From contig CAIWTL010000456.1 of assembly GCA_903915555.1 (NCBI GenBank), forward strand, positions 1-5,792: 5,792 bases of DNA. The letters run 5' to 3'. Shown in pieces: positions 5,570-5,792 of this stretch (position 1 is the first letter of the stretch; every line of letters starts with the position of its first letter). A program made the translations under genes and the position numbers. The DNA is from an uncultured Micrococcales bacterium (GTDB taxonomy: Bacteria > Actinomycetota > Actinomycetes > S36-B12 > GCA-2699445). The notes under the pieces were generated by a model. The model worked only from the letters and a program-made list of their open reading frames with translations. It ran no database searches and was not told the DNA's origin.

Positions 5570-5792
5570 GTGACGCGCGTAGCCGCAGTGCGTTGAGGAT
5601 GACCGAGACACTGGACAGGCTCATCGCCGCCGCGGCGATCATCGGCGACAGCAGCAGTCCCGTGACCGGGTAGAGCACACCGGCAGCGATCGGGATGCCG
5701 AGGGTGTTGTAGAGGAAGGCGAACCCGAGGTTCTGCTTCATGTTCCGCACGGTGGCCCGCGAAACCCCGCGGGCAGCCGTGATCCCCCGGAG
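5562..5792 (-). CDS. copA: Cu(+)-exporting P1B-1 ATPase, C-terminal part (5' end outside the window)
   Basis: Only the last 76 residues are present; the frame continues past the right edge, so the gene is partial because of the window, not broken. The visible part holds the end of the cytoplasmic region ([20 protein letters not shown]) and the last two membrane helices. Both copper-type signatures are complete. Helix 7 has N-x6-YN-x4-P (N21, Y28-N29, P34 of the visible part). Helix 8 has P-x6-M-x2-SS-x5-N (P50, M57, S60-S61, N67). These define the P1B-1 group, which uses ATP to move Cu(+) out of the cytoplasm. The catalytic DKTGT, the CPC motif and any N-terminal metal-binding domain would lie outside. 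An apparent GTG start at 5750 is internal. The protein ends with ALRLRASRV and a TGA at 5564-5562. Confidence 0.93.
   Translation of the reverse strand, partial: LRGITAARGVSRATVRNMKQNLGFAFLYNTLGIPIAAGVLYPVTGLLLSPMIAAAAMSLSSVSVILNALRLRASRV

Noticed and set aside
4325..5596. Open frame of 423 codons on the plus strand opposite the exported protein, the small membrane protein and the ATPase end
   Set aside because: It spans three supported minus-strand genes and their gaps, and shows a mirrored repeat pattern from the propeller gene. It is an antisense shadow.
5510..5600. Promoter on the minus strand (GTGACA and an AGATAT -10-like box) before the small membrane protein
   Set aside because: The spacing of about 19 bases is too long for a consensus promoter and the -10 match is poor.
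5510..5611. Upstream start (5611) for the small membrane protein
   Set aside because: It would overlap the end of the ATPase gene and add 34 residues of mixed composition. The ATG at 5509 gives a compact protein and has a ribosome site.
5565..5750. Stand-alone 62-aa membrane protein starting from the GTG at 5750
   Set aside because: The frame continues without a stop to the window edge with conserved P1B-ATPase sequence, so this is the end of the larger protein.

Overview
This is high-GC DNA with strong G/C bias at third codon positions, GTG/ATG starts, and actinobacterial-style proteins: a NarL/LuxR regulator of the Actinobacteria type, an Ala/Val-rich signal peptide, and a P1B copper ATPase with the usual actinobacterial C-terminus. 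It looks like chromosomal DNA of an actinobacterium. I cannot name the genus from the sequence. No insertion sequence, tRNA, rRNA, CRISPR array or phage gene is visible.

Layout: 1-138 is a leader holding an inverted repeat and a short direct repeat. 139-834 (+) encodes a LuxR/NarL-type regulator whose receiver domain lacks most of the phosphorylation chemistry. A 9-bp-stem hairpin (840-876) follows it. 933-3116 (+) encodes a 727-aa SNF2-family ATPase with a helix-hairpin-helix-like segment in an otherwise unrecognised N-terminal part. Only 7 bases separate its stop from the stop of the convergent gene 3124-5091 (-). That gene encodes a 655-aa exported protein: signal peptide, eight SxDG...W repeats (probably a beta-propeller), an Ig-like module, and a basic cysteine-containing C-terminal domain. 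Upstream of it on the same strand lie a 98-aa single-pass membrane protein (5213-5509, -) and the C-terminal 76 residues of a Cu(+)-exporting P1B-1 ATPase (5562-5792, -), which enters the window from the right.

Working together: the two plus-strand genes are adjacent, but the hairpin between them argues against a simple shared operon. The three minus-strand genes run head to tail. The ATPase and the 98-aa protein are 52 bases apart and could be cotranscribed. The exported protein sits behind a 121-base gap and may have its own promoter. No shared pathway links all five genes, and I see no clearly defined multi-gene new system. The items most worth a second look are the phosphorylation-defective regulator, the HhH-like/SNF2 fusion, and the repeat protein with its unusual basic, Cys-terminated tail.
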